64,000 nucleotides of DNA from assembly GCA_016293495.1 (NCBI GenBank), contig JAEDED010000008.1, positions 37,675 to 101,674 of the forward strand. Reading direction: 5' to 3'. The position numbers were made by a program, and so were the translations under genes. Origin of the DNA: Treponema sp. Lineage in GTDB: Bacteria; Spirochaetota; Spirochaetia; Treponematales; Treponemataceae. Position 1 is the first letter of the stretch, and the number at the start of each line of letters is the position of its first letter. A model generated the notes under the pieces. The model did no database searches. It worked only from the letters and a program-made list of their open reading frames with translations, and was not told where the DNA came from. This document shows positions 34,997 to 43,895 of this stretch, in pieces.

Positions 34997-37209
34997 TTGT
35001 TAATTGCATCTTCACGGGCTTTGAACAAAAGTTCTCTGTCTCGTGAAAGATCTGCAATACCAAGCTGAAGATCTCCGCTTTGCATTGTTCCTGTAATTTC
35101 TCCAGGACCGCGCAGTTTTAAATCTTCTTCGGCAATGACAAAACCGTCTGTACTTTCACGTAAAATTTTCATTCGCTGAATTCCATTTTCTGTAATATTT
35201 TTTCTGTAAATTAAGAAACAGTATCCCTGCGCACTTCCACGACCGACACGACCGCGAAGCTGATGCAGCTGGCTTAAGCCAAAACGGTCTGCCTGTTCGA
35301 TAACCATACAGGTGCTGTTAGGAACATCAACGCCAACTTCGACAACAGTTGTCGCAAATAAAAGCTGAATCTTTCCATATCTGAAATCATCAAGAATACG
35401 AGCCTGCTGTTCTTCAGGAATCTTTGAATGAATCAAGGCACATTTATATTTTGAAAAATACTGCTGGGACAAACTGTTGAAAGCCATCTCAGCTGATTTT
35501 ATGCTTTCTGACTGAGAATTTTTGCTGTCAAAAACTTCGGTATCAGGTTTATCTGCTTCTTCAATTGCAGGGTAAACAAAATATGCCTGATGACCTTTTT
35601 CTAATTCCTGGCGGACAACATTATAGGCATTTGTTTCATGACCTGATGCGACAAGATATGTCTGGACAGGTTTTCTTCCCTGCGGTAAAGATTTTATCGT
35701 GGAAATATCAAGGTCCCCGAATGCTGTTAATGCAAGGGTCTGCGGAATTGGCGTTGCACTCATCATAAGAAGGTGAGGACCTGCATAAATGTTATTAAGA
35801 AGTTGGCGGCCTTTTTCTACAATCGCCTGACGCTGAAGAACTCCGAAACGGTGCTGTTCATCGATGATGGCAAGCTGAAGGTCTTTGTAAATAATGTCTC
35901 GGCTGAACAAAGCGTGTGTGCCGATTAAAATATCAATGTCTCCGGATTTGAGTGCAGAGAGTAAAGTTTTTCTTCCGGCAGCTTTAACGTTACCGGTAAG
36001 GAAGGCAGTTCTTACATTGAACTTTTCGACATAACGGCTGATATTTTCTGCATGCTGGCGGGCAAGAATTTCTGTTGGTGCCATGAAGGCGGCTTGTCCT
36101 CCCCAGTCAACAATACGAAGAGCGGCAAACAATGCAACTAAAGTTTTTCCTGAGCCTACATCGCCCTGAACAAGCCGTTGCATTGTAAAAGGCGGAACAA
36201 TCTGGTTTTTAGCATCAGATGGATTGTTGAGTGAGATGTTTGTTTCGGGTACAGGAGTTTTCTTTGAGTTCTGCAGGTCTTTTAATAAAGCTGCGCGTGC
36301 TTTGTATCCTCTGTCGATTTCTGCGTTCATTTGATTGATTACACGAAGCTGGTCATTTGTCAAAGCAAATGGTAATGAATCAAGCAGCTGTTTCTGTCTT
36401 GGCGAAAGATCTGCGGTTATGGTTTCTGTTTCGTTTTCAGTTTTTGAAAGATTAATTTCGATTTCTGGAATTGAACCTTTGTGTTTGAAAGCTCTGTCTA
36501 TCATTGTTGATTCAAAGTTAAACAGCTCTTCATAAATTAAAGTATTACGGGCCTGTTCAAGTTCCTCAAAAGAAGAAGGCGCATGAATTTTTTTTATTGC
36601 ATCTGCTTTGTGAAGAAGATTCCTTTTAGTGATAACTGAAGGAGGAACTTCGTCGTCCAGCCCGATTGTGTATTGAGAAAGACACTGGTTGATAAGTTTT
36701 ATCAAAGCCTTTCGGGTTAAGCCTTGAGTTAAAGAATAAATCGGATAGATGCCTGAATCTGGAACTTCCATATCCTTAAAATCTGAAAGTTCTCCTTCGG
36801 AACTTATCATGGAAACTTCAAAGCTTGAACTTTGTAGTTCATTGTATTTGATTTCGAATTTACCTGTAATGCCGATGATGGCTCCTTGAGGAATCGACTT
36901 TTCAAGAAAGGCTCTGTTGAAACAGATCAGGCTTGCTTTTGCAGTACCGTCATCGATATTTATTTTAAGGGAACGGTTTTTTCCGTAACCGAAATATTCG
37001 TGAGAAATTACTTTTGCTATTGTATGAACTTTTGGTGCAACTTTGTACTGGCAAATGTAGACGCGCTGGGTTCTGTCTTCATATTCCCTTGGGTAAAACT
37101 GAAGTAAATCTCCGATAGTAAAAATGTTCAGGTTGGAGAGCGATTTTATTGTTGCAGGTCCTGCTCCGGTCAATGTAGAAACAGGATTTTTAATATCAGA
37201 GATTTTCAT
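34984..37209 (-). CDS. recG: ATP-dependent DNA helicase RecG
   Basis: 741-residue helicase that remodels stalled forks and branched DNA. The N-terminal wedge/OB domain (about 50-160, containing KVHTIAKVISHEYFGYGKNR) binds the junction. The helicase core has GDVGSGKT (near 350), AIIDEQHRFGVLQR, MSATPIPQTLALT and the C-terminal QLRGRVGRGSAQGYC. An unusual loop of about 25 residues (near 310-340) precedes motif I. The gene follows yggT by 3 bp on the minus strand and overlaps the end of the sigma gene by 13 bp. Confidence 0.94.
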   Translation of the reverse strand: MKISDIKNPVSTLTGAGPATIKSLSNLNIFTIGDLLQFYPREYEDRTQRVYICQYKVAPKVHTIAKVISHEYFGYGKNRSLKINIDDGTAKASLICFNRAFLEKSIPQGAIIGITGKFEIKYNELQSSSFEVSMISSEGELSDFKDMEVPDSGIYPIYSLTQGLTRKALIKLINQCLSQYTIGLDDEVPPSVITKRNLLHKADAIKKIHAPSSFEELEQARNTLIYEELFNFESTMIDRAFKHKGSIPEIEINLSKTENETETITADLSPRQKQLLDSLPFALTNDQLRVINQMNAEIDRGYKARAALLKDLQNSKKTPVPETNISLNNPSDAKNQIVPPFTMQRLVQGDVGSGKTLVALFAALRIVDWGGQAAFMAPTEILARQHAENISRYVEKFNVRTAFLTGNVKAAGRKTLLSALKSGDIDILIGTHALFSRDIIYKDLQLAIIDEQHRFGVLQRQAIVEKGRQLLNNIYAGPHLLMMSATPIPQTLALTAFGDLDISTIKSLPQGRKPVQTYLVASGHETNAYNVVRQELEKGHQAYFVYPAIEEADKPDTEVFDSKNSQSESIKSAEMAFNSLSQQYFSKYKCALIHSKIPEEQQARILDDFRYGKIQLLFATTVVEVGVDVPNSTCMVIEQADRFGLSQLHQLRGRVGRGSAQGYCFLIYRKNITENGIQRMKILRESTDGFVIAEEDLKLRGPGEITGTMQSGDLQLGIADLSRDRELLFKAREDAINNYAT

Positions 37210-37212
37210 ATT

Positions 37213-37809
37213 TTAGAACGGAATGTGCATAATTAAAATTCCCAGCTGCGAAATTAAAATGTAAAGAATAATCGAAACTGAGATAATGCATAAAATTGTG
37301 ATTAATAAAGCAGCTCTGTAAGAAATCATTTTTCCGCCGGAAAAAAATCTTGCAACTTTATAAATGAACGGATTAACAACGTAATCAAACTTTGACCAGA
37401 ACGGCGAGTTTGTATACTGACTTCGTTTAACTAAGACAACTATGAATCTTATTAAAAGAAGAAGTATAATAATGTTAAGAACTGATGAAGCTGTATACCA
37501 GGTCATTTTTACAATCAAAAAAAGTACGATGCTTAATGTGATTCTTCCTGTTACTGAAAGTCCCTGGAATAAGGTCGAAAGAATTGCAAGAATTCCAAGT
37601 GCGATAATAGGAGAGAAATCCAAATTACCCAAACAGAATTTTCTGCTTTTCGAAAAAAGATTTAAATACGGATCACAGATTTTTGAAAGGAAAATCGTAA
37701 AGCCGTTTGTCAAACCCGGAATCCAGGTAAGCACGATTCTTACAGTGCAGAGAAGTGAATATACAGTAACAACTGATGCAAGTGTTGAGAATAATGAAGA
37801 AGGTGTCAT
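37213..37809 (-). CDS. YggT-family integral membrane protein
   Basis: 198 residues with two YggT-like halves of paired hydrophobic helices: VVTVYSLLCTVRIVLTWIPG near the N-terminus, then LNIIILLLLIRFIVVLV and a C-terminal ALLITILCIISVSIILYILISQL. The FLSKICDPYLNLFSK motif is typical. The family is linked to osmotic stress and cell-division sites, with no firm biochemical role. It lies between dnaE (upstream, 31 bp) and recG (downstream, 3 bp), so these three are probably one operon. Confidence 0.75.
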   Translation of the reverse strand: MTPSSLFSTLASVVTVYSLLCTVRIVLTWIPGLTNGFTIFLSKICDPYLNLFSKSRKFCLGNLDFSPIIALGILAILSTLFQGLSVTGRITLSIVLFLIVKMTWYTASSVLNIIILLLLIRFIVVLVKRSQYTNSPFWSKFDYVVNPFIYKVARFFSGGKMISYRAALLITILCIISVSIILYILISQLGILIMHIPF

Positions 37810-37840
37810 AAATAATCTCCAGTTTAATTAATTGGAATAA

Positions 37841-40800
37841 TCAGGCTGTCCAGACATCTTTTACAAAAGGAATGTCTTTAAGTTTCTGAAGGAACTCTCC
37901 ATCTCCAGGAACTGTCATTTGTGCATTTGCTTTAACAGTAAAACTTCCGCCTGCTGTATCTATATGAAAATATACTAAACAATTGCCCGAAGTACCAAAT
38001 AAAAAGTTTTTTAATTCCTGAATTTCCAGTTCATTTCTAAGCTGGTTTTCAAGCTGAATATGGACTTCTTTTGCTACATGAACCTGAAGGCTGTTGATAT
38101 CTTCAACTGAATCAACAACAAAGGAAGGTTCTTCACGGCTTACATCAATTCTTCCTTTAAATGCATAAACGCCGTCGGCAAAAACTGACTGGCGAATAAC
38201 GCCCCATGTTTTTGCAAAGAAGGTAATATCAATAGTTCCGTTAATGTCCTGCAGTTTTGCAAAGGCCATGTCTTCGCCGCGTTTGTTTCTGATGACGTGA
38301 AGGTCCTGAACCATACCGATGAGGGTATAAGTTTTGCCTGCATTTCTTGTCTGCCATGAGTTACGCCCCTGCGCTTGTGCCTGAGCCTGTTGTTCTTTTG
38401 TAAACTTTGCTTCTCTTTCGAGTGTAAGGGAATTTAAAGTTCCGGCCTTTTCCATAATTTCGCGATAGTCATCAAGCGGGTGGCCTGAAACATAAATACC
38501 GATACATTCTTTTTCGAGATTAAGTTTTTCCATTGTCGGAAGGTCTTCAACTTCTTCAAAAGTAAAGTCTACAAATTCCTTTTCACCGGAATCTTCGAAG
38601 AGACTTCGCTGGCCGTTGTTTGCACCATTGTGTTTTGCTTCACAGTAATCAACGGCTCTTTCAAGATTCTGCAAAAGGGTAGGACGGTTCTGACCGAACT
38701 GATCAAAGCCACCAGTTTTGATTAAAACTTCAATCGCTTTGTTGTTTACGGCACGCTTTCCGTCTGTAACTTTAATACCTGCACGTTCTACAAAGTCGAT
38801 GAAGGACTGGTAAGGACCGTTAGCTTCGCGTTCTGCAACAATTGCAGCCGCAGCGCCTTCTCCCATTCCCTTGATTCCTTTAAGACCGAAAACGATGCGA
38901 CCGTCAATTACGTCGAATACGATGTCGGATCTGTTTACGTCAGGCGGATCAACAGGAATGCCGATACGGTTAGCTTCTGCAATATAGAACGGAAGACCGT
39001 CAGTTGTAGTAATTTCGTTTGTAAGGTTGGCTGCCATAAACTCGGCAGGATAGTTTGCCTTGAGGAATCCTGTGCGGTATGCAAGAACAGAATAAGCTGC
39101 GGCGTGTGATTTGTTAAATCCGTATCCGGCAAACGGAACCATGATATCAAAGATTTCATCGGCATGCTGTTCTGTAAAGCCCTGCTTTACGGCACCTTCG
39201 ATAAATTCTTTTTTCTTTCCCATCAAAACTTCAGGCTTCTTTTTTCCCATGGCACGACGAAGCATGTCGGCACCACCAAGAGAGAAGCCGGCAATACGCT
39301 GAGATACCTGCATTACCTGTTCCTGGTAAACCATTACACCGTAAGTTTCTTTAAGAATATCTTCGAGACAAGGATCAGGGTAGTGGATTGTTTCAGGCTT
39401 CCACTTACCGTTGATGTAGTTTGGAATGTAATCCATTGGACCTGGACGGTACAATGCGTTTAATGCTACAAGGTCTTCAAGTTTTTCTGGCTGGAACTGA
39501 CGAAGGATTTTCTGCATTCCCGGACTTTCAAACTGGAATACGGCAACAGAGTCTCCGCGCTTGAAAAGATCGAAGGTCTTCGGATCTGATTCTGAAACAT
39601 TTGCACAGACAAAATCTTCTGCACCTTCTTTCTTATGCTTGTTTACAATGTCTTCTGCATAGCGGATGAGGGAAAGTGTTTTAAGACCAAGGTAGTCAAA
39701 TTTTACAAGACCACAAGGTTCGATAATATCCATCGTGTACTGTACGCCGATTTTCATTCCGTCTTTATCAGCGATTGCAAATACAGGAGCCCAGTCCGGA
39801 AGCTCTGTCAGACCAATTACCATTCCTGAGGCATGAAGACCTGTGTTTCGTTTACAGCCTTCAAGTTTTTCTGCCAGGTCAAAAAGTTTTTCGTAGCGTG
39901 GATCGTGTCTGTATTCTGCAAGCTGACCGCCGTCAGGAAATTTTTCGTTTGGTGGTTCAAAACAGTTTTTAAGTTTTGTCTTAAGGTTTTCTGAAACCTT
40001 TGACTTAAGCATGTTTACTTCAGAAAGAGGAATGTTTAAGGTTCGTCCGACATCGGCAATAACGTTCTTTGGTTTTAAAGTACCGAATGTTACGATGTGT
40101 CCAACCTTTTTGTCGCCGTACAGATCGCGGGTGTGCTGGATGATGTCCTGTCTGTAGTCGAAGTCCATGTCAACGTCGAAATCCGGCATGGATACGCGTT
40201 CAGGGTTGAGGAATCGTTCGAAAATTAATTTGAATCGGAAAGGATCAATGTCCGTAATTCCAAGACAGTAAGCAACAAGGGAACCTGCACCGGAACCTCG
40301 TCCCGGCCCAATCGGCATGTATGGCTTGGGACGGTTGTTAACATTGTCCCAGGTAGATTTTGACCAGTTGATGAATTCCCATACAATGAGGAAGTATCCC
40401 GAGAATCCCATTCCAAGAATGATTCCCATTTCATATTCGCAGCGTTCGCGGATTTCAGGTGTAATCTCAGGATATCTTTTTTTAAGTCCCAGTTCTACAA
40501 GATGCCTTAAGTAAGCATCCTGGTTTTTTGTATAATCATCGCTTGTCTGAAATTCCTTAGGAAGTTCGAAGCGTGGAAGTGTTCCCTTAAGTTCAGGAGT
40601 TGAGTACTGGTGAATTGTGAGATTACACATGTTTGCAATCTTAACAGTGTTTTCGTAAGCATCAGGACAGTCAGGAAATAAAACTCGCATTTCTGCTTCT
40701 GTTTTAAAATACCATTCGTGGTGAGAGCCGCCCATTCCTGAAACGAACTCGCCGTTTGGTCCCATTGTCATGTTTTTCTTAAAGCCGATTGAGCGTAAAC

Positions 40801-41536
40801 ATTCCTGGGCTTCCCAGTCTTCTTTTTCTACATAGTGAATATCGTTTGTTACTACAAGAGGAACGTCAAGTTTTCTGGCCATTGCAATAAGCTTTGGGTT
40901 AAGTTCTTTCTGTTCAGGAAGACCGTGGTCCTGAAGTTCGATGTAATAATGATCAGGTCCGAAAAGATTTTTGTATTTTAAAACAAGTTCCTCTGCTTCT
41001 TTTTCCATTCCAGCCATCAAAAGCTGAGGAAGTTCACCTGCGATACATGCAGAACAGCAGATCAGGCCTTCGTGATATTTTTCAAGAAGTTCCCAGTCGA
41101 TACGAGGCTTTCCGTAATAAAGACCTTCAGTAAAACCAATTGACGAAAGCCAGCACATATTCTGGTAACCTTTCTGGTTTTCGCACAAGAGAATTAAGTG
41201 AAAGTAATGAGCATGGCGTTCGCCGTCTTCACCTTTGCGTGAATAAGGAACATCATTTTTTTCTAGATGGCTTCCGTAGGCAACGTAAAATTCCTGGCCT
41301 ACAATCGGATTGATGCCGTTGGCGTGACAGATATGTTCAAAGTTAAGAACACCGAACATATTTCCGTGATCAGTGAGGGCAAGGGCCGGCATGTTGAGGC
41401 TTTTGGCCTTTTTGATAAGGTCGTCAATCTTTGCACAGCTGTCCAGAAGTGAGTTGTCTGAGTGAACATGAAGGTGAACGAAATTAGAAACGGGCGTTCC
41501 CTCAGGAGCGTCCGGGAATACGTGTATATCTGCCAT
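37841..41536 (-). CDS. dnaE: DNA polymerase III alpha subunit
   Basis: 1231-residue replicative polymerase. The N-terminal PHP domain begins FVHLHVHSDNSLLDS and contains ALALTDHGNMFGV. The catalytic palm shows the PDFDVDMDFD aspartates near residue 450 and GPGRGSGAGSLVAYCLGI. Helix-hairpin-helix and OB-fold regions follow (KTYTLIGMVQDLHVIRNKRGEDMAFAKLQDINGTIDITFF). It is a DnaE-type polymerase without a built-in exonuclease. It heads the dnaE-yggT-recG minus-strand unit. Confidence 0.96.
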   Translation of the reverse strand: MADIHVFPDAPEGTPVSNFVHLHVHSDNSLLDSCAKIDDLIKKAKSLNMPALALTDHGNMFGVLNFEHICHANGINPIVGQEFYVAYGSHLEKNDVPYSRKGEDGERHAHYFHLILLCENQKGYQNMCWLSSIGFTEGLYYGKPRIDWELLEKYHEGLICCSACIAGELPQLLMAGMEKEAEELVLKYKNLFGPDHYYIELQDHGLPEQKELNPKLIAMARKLDVPLVVTNDIHYVEKEDWEAQECLRSIGFKKNMTMGPNGEFVSGMGGSHHEWYFKTEAEMRVLFPDCPDAYENTVKIANMCNLTIHQYSTPELKGTLPRFELPKEFQTSDDYTKNQDAYLRHLVELGLKKRYPEITPEIRERCEYEMGIILGMGFSGYFLIVWEFINWSKSTWDNVNNRPKPYMPIGPGRGSGAGSLVAYCLGITDIDPFRFKLIFERFLNPERVSMPDFDVDMDFDYRQDIIQHTRDLYGDKKVGHIVTFGTLKPKNVIADVGRTLNIPLSEVNMLKSKVSENLKTKLKNCFEPPNEKFPDGGQLAEYRHDPRYEKLFDLAEKLEGCKRNTGLHASGMVIGLTELPDWAPVFAIADKDGMKIGVQYTMDIIEPCGLVKFDYLGLKTLSLIRYAEDIVNKHKKEGAEDFVCANVSESDPKTFDLFKRGDSVAVFQFESPGMQKILRQFQPEKLEDLVALNALYRPGPMDYIPNYINGKWKPETIHYPDPCLEDILKETYGVMVYQEQVMQVSQRIAGFSLGGADMLRRAMGKKKPEVLMGKKKEFIEGAVKQGFTEQHADEIFDIMVPFAGYGFNKSHAAAYSVLAYRTGFLKANYPAEFMAANLTNEITTTDGLPFYIAEANRIGIPVDPPDVNRSDIVFDVIDGRIVFGLKGIKGMGEGAAAAIVAEREANGPYQSFIDFVERAGIKVTDGKRAVNNKAIEVLIKTGGFDQFGQNRPTLLQNLERAVDYCEAKHNGANNGQRSLFEDSGEKEFVDFTFEEVEDLPTMEKLNLEKECIGIYVSGHPLDDYREIMEKAGTLNSLTLEREAKFTKEQQAQAQAQGRNSWQTRNAGKTYTLIGMVQDLHVIRNKRGEDMAFAKLQDINGTIDITFFAKTWGVIRQSVFADGVYAFKGRIDVSREEPSFVVDSVEDINSLQVHVAKEVHIQLENQLRNELEIQELKNFLFGTSGNCLVYFHIDTAGGSFTVKANAQMTVPGDGEFLQKLKDIPFVKDVWTA

Positions 41537-41621
41537 AGTGTTATTAGTATAGTCGAATTTGGGTTTAAAATCGAGGTTTTAAATGGTAAAAAGAGAGATA
41601 TTTGTTGTTTTATGACTTTAA

Positions 41622-42083
41622 TTATACCGTTGATTTTATGTCAAAACAATCAAAGATTTCAAAATCCTTTGCGTTTGCAGTCCACAGTTCTGTGATACCG
41701 TTATTAAAGTAGGTGGCTGCCATCATTGTGTCTGTCAGGCGTTTACGACCAAGGTTATATTTTTGAATCCATTGCATGCATATCTCAAAGTCATCCTGAT
41801 CTGAATGCAAGATTGTAAAATGGGGATGATTATTTATATAACTAATCCTTTCTAGAGCCATTTTAAGTGAGAACGGGTTTGGAAATCTTTTTGCATCTGT
41901 AACAACATGCACATATTCTAACAATGCATCTGCAGTAACATAAATTTCTGATTTAGATTTACCTAAATCATTTAGAATTGATAAAACCTTTTCATGTCTT
42001 GGAGAAACAGTTATATCAAGATCAACAAGAAAGTTAGTGTCTATGGCAATACGATGGGTTTTATTAGAAATGATATCGTTCAT
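41622..42083 (-). CDS. PIN-domain toxin (VapC-like RNase)
   Basis: 153 residues. The PIN fold is shown by AIDTNFLVDL (first catalytic Asp), ADALLEYV (acidic residue) and KRLTDTMMAATYF with the later ELWTANAKDFEIF. PIN toxins cleave RNA with Mg2+. The chosen ATG at 42083 lies inside the end of the antitoxin gene (20-bp overlap), with GGGGAG upstream, so translation is coupled. An upstream in-frame start at 42107 is less likely. The antitoxin-first order is typical of a type II system. Confidence 0.8.
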   Translation of the reverse strand: MNDIISNKTHRIAIDTNFLVDLDITVSPRHEKVLSILNDLGKSKSEIYVTADALLEYVHVVTDAKRFPNPFSLKMALERISYINNHPHFTILHSDQDDFEICMQWIQKYNLGRKRLTDTMMAATYFNNGITELWTANAKDFEIFDCFDIKSTV

Positions 42084-42594
42084 CAGCCATCTCCCCGAAA
42101 ATATCATCGTCTATATAATCTTTTAATATTTCACCGGTATTTGTTCCCAATGGAACAAAATCTTCAAAGTAATTTGTTGTGACTTTCTCAGGCTCATATT
42201 TTAATGCAGCTTTGTATAAAAGCTGTTCTATAGAAAGTTTATACTTTGCGGCTTTCTTTGACAGGTAATTCATTTCAGAGGTGCAAAAATATACAGGTAT
42301 TTCTTGAGGAATATCCCTTACTCTTGAACCTGCGTATCCCGCATACCCGGAATCCGCAACTTCAAGCTTTGGATCTTTAATCACATATTCATTTATAAGG
42401 TGAACTTTGTTGTCGATGAGTGTCTCGTAAGGAACCTGGTACATTTGCGAAAGCTTTCGGACTAATTCTACAGAAGGTTCAACCTCTCCGGATTCGTATT
42501 TTATGTACGACTGTCGTGAGATTCCCAGTTCTTTTGCCACTGCGTCTTGTGAGAAAAAATGTTCTTCCCGTAATTGTCTCAAGATTTCTTTCAT
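42064..42594 (-). CDS. Xre-type antitoxin with C-terminal toxin-binding region
   Basis: 176 residues: an N-terminal helix-turn-helix (REEHFFSQDAVAKELGISRQSYIKYESGEVEPS, about 9-45), a middle linker with YAGYAGSRVRDIPQEIPVYF, and a C-terminal acidic stretch (TGEILKDYIDDDIFGEM) that probably contacts the PIN toxin. It is longer than most VapB antitoxins. It presumably binds its own promoter in the 42603-42700 stretch. Partner assignment rests on the overlap with the PIN gene. Confidence 0.75.
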   Translation of the reverse strand: MKEILRQLREEHFFSQDAVAKELGISRQSYIKYESGEVEPSVELVRKLSQMYQVPYETLIDNKVHLINEYVIKDPKLEVADSGYAGYAGSRVRDIPQEIPVYFCTSEMNYLSKKAAKYKLSIEQLLYKAALKYEPEKVTTNYFEDFVPLGTNTGEILKDYIDDDIFGEMADERYHF

Positions 42595-42691
42595 GGTTTT
42601 AGTGTAGGGGGAATTTTCTTTAAAGTCAAGGGGAATTTACAAATGTAATGATAAATTTACATAAATAATTATTTATTCTGTAAATCTGAAA

Positions 42692-42811
42692 TTAATAATT
42701 GTAAGGCATAATGTTGTCGTTTTCCCAGTTTGAAATGCTCTGCTTAGTTACTCCAAGTGCTTTAACCATGCTCTGGAATTCCTGAAGGCTTTTTTTATAG
42801 ACGGTAGAAAG
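42692..42811 (-). pseudogene. Remnant of an Xre helix-turn-helix gene
   Basis: The minus strand encodes KKSLQEFQSMVKALGVT followed by KQSISNWENDNIMP, a recognisable helix-turn-helix, ending at TAA (42692-42694). No start codon exists upstream; an in-frame TAG lies at 42812-42814. The tvp promoter (42798-42826) overlaps its left-over 5' end. It is probably a decayed regulator fragment. Confidence 0.6.
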
Positions 42812-42826
42812 CTAGTGTGGTATAAT
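42798..42826 (+). promoter_or_regulatory. Promoter of the Tvp-like lipoprotein
   Basis: TAGACG (42798-42803) and a perfect TATAAT (42821-42826) are separated by 17 nt, with an extended -10 TGG immediately upstream. The leader to the ATG at 42918 is about 85 nt and includes a G8 tract. Confidence 0.7.
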
Positions 42827-42861
42827 AAATAAAACAGTACTCTGCTCCCTCGATGGTAATC

Positions 42862-42869
42862 GGGGGGGG
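42862..42869 (+). repeat. G8 homopolymer in the leader of the Tvp-like gene
   Basis: Eight consecutive G lie between the predicted promoter and the start codon in an otherwise AT-rich sequence. Such tracts often vary in length by slippage. Confidence 0.8.
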
Positions 42870-42917
42870 TACTTATGTATAGTGTGTTACAGAATGTAGT
42901 GCGCGAAGGAGATTGGT

Positions 42918-43883
42918 ATGAAAAAATCAAATTTAGTTAAGGCATTTACAGTAATGGCTATTATGGCTGCAGGTGCCTTTTTTGTTGGCTGTGCAGATCC
43001 GTCTAGCGCAGGTGGAAGCAGTGCAGGTGGAAGCACTGGCGAAAGCACTGGCGAAAGCACTGGCGAAAGCACTGGTGGAAGTGAAATTCTTGGAACAAAG
43101 GCACCAGGTGTCGCAAAAGCCGTAGGTGACATTGTGTTCAATGACGGAAGTGCCACACCTTATACTGCTGAACTTACTCTTTCAGATGAACAGAAGGATG
43201 CGGCAATTGCAGTTATCTTTAAGGTAGATGGTGGAAAAACTTTAGGTGTAGGCTTAAAACACAACAGAAGTGTTCTAGCATGGTGTACAGATTATGCAAA
43301 TGCATACAATACAAACATTAAAACAATCCAGTGTCCTGCAACAGGAAGTGCCGGTAACCTTACCTTTACAGATGACACAGACGGAAGCGACAACCTTGAA
43401 CAGATAGCATCATTTTTGGCAACGGCAGGACTTGCAGACGATACTACAGATGCATCAAAATACCCAGCATTCTACTTTGCAAAGAACTATAAAAATACAG
43501 CAACAAATCTTGGGGCTGCATATGAAAATGGCTGGTATTTACCAACAGTAGCAGAATTGTTTGATATCTGGAAGGTAAAAGCAACAGTAGATGCAGCAAG
43601 TAGTCTTTGTGGAGGAAGTCAGTTTGGTGATAGCTACTACTGGTCGTCGTCCCAGTACGCTTCCTACGCTACTCTCGCATGCTTACTCAATTTCCGCGAT
43701 GGGGACTGGGGCGGCGTCAAGAACGGCAGCCACTCTTTTACGTTTGTGCAGTGCGGGCTTTCAACTAGCGAAACGAAGTGCAGCGGATTTAACTATTTAT
43801 CCATTTTGTTTTCAACCTTACTATGTAAGGTTGAAAACCCGAAAAAAAATTCCAAAATTTCGCCCTTGGCTTATGTGAGCTGA
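42918..43883 (+). CDS. Tvp-like variable lipoprotein (DGR target), frameshifted near its end
   Basis: The open frame is 321 residues. A signal peptide with lipobox FVGCA (Cys about 25) is followed by a low-complexity STGE repeat region. A C-type-lectin/FGE-like domain comes next, with GWYLPTVAELFDIWK and YYWSSSQY. The last part of the lectin domain has mostly NNC codons, as in Treponema Tvp proteins diversified by a DGR. In the +2 frame the expected C-terminus VCAVRAFN-stop is present (TAG 43766-43768), so a 1-nt loss within the variable region now forces translation into the 3' region and even into the terminator hairpin. Ribosome-binding site GGAG. The intact protein would be about 283 aa. 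Confidence 0.75.
   Translation: MKKSNLVKAFTVMAIMAAGAFFVGCADPSSAGGSSAGGSTGESTGESTGESTGGSEILGTKAPGVAKAVGDIVFNDGSATPYTAELTLSDEQKDAAIAVIFKVDGGKTLGVGLKHNRSVLAWCTDYANAYNTNIKTIQCPATGSAGNLTFTDDTDGSDNLEQIASFLATAGLADDTTDASKYPAFYFAKNYKNTATNLGAAYENGWYLPTVAELFDIWKVKATVDAASSLCGGSQFGDSYYWSSSQYASYATLACLLNFRDGDWGGVKNGSHSFTFVQCGLSTSETKCSGFNYLSILFSTLLCKVENPKKNSKISPLAYVS
43029..43076 (+). repeat. Four in-frame 12-bp repeats in the Tvp-like gene
   Basis: The unit GRAAGCACTGGC is repeated four times, encoding an STGE-type linker between lipobox and lectin domain. Because it is a multiple of three, length changes keep the frame. Confidence 0.85.
43641..43768 (+). other. Candidate DGR variable region (VR)
   Basis: Codons switch from A/T-ending to mostly C-ending (TCC, TAC, CTC, TGC, TTC, CGC, GAC, GGC, GTC, AAC, AGC, CAC), the pattern expected when AAC codons of a template repeat are randomised at A. 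It ends in the conserved GTGCGGGCTTTCAAC-TAG. No matching template repeat or reverse transcriptase lies in the window. Confidence 0.65.
43808..43838. other. Perfect 14-bp hairpin downstream of the variable region
   Basis: Arms 43808-43821 (GTTTTCAACCTTAC) and 43825-43838 enclose a 3-nt loop. There is no T tract, so it is unlikely to be a terminator. DGR target genes carry a hairpin or cruciform just after the VR that promotes mutagenic homing; this one lies 40 bp after the expected stop. Confidence 0.7.
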
Positions 43884-43895
43884 GGGCTTTTTTTT
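43862..43895 (+). terminator. Rho-independent terminator of the Tvp-like gene
   Basis: GCCCT/AGGGC arms with inner GCT/AGC (43862-43887) are followed by eight T. The frameshifted open frame ends inside this stem, evidence that it is not the native stop. Confidence 0.8.

Noticed and set aside
43808..43838. Hairpin considered as the transcription terminator of the Tvp-like gene
   Set aside because: No T tract follows on the plus strand, and a proper terminator lies at 43862-43895.
43591..43878. Alternative plus-strand open frame overlapping the variable region
   Set aside because: It is in a third frame that matches neither the lectin domain nor the expected VRAF-type C-terminus, and it has no ribosome-binding site.
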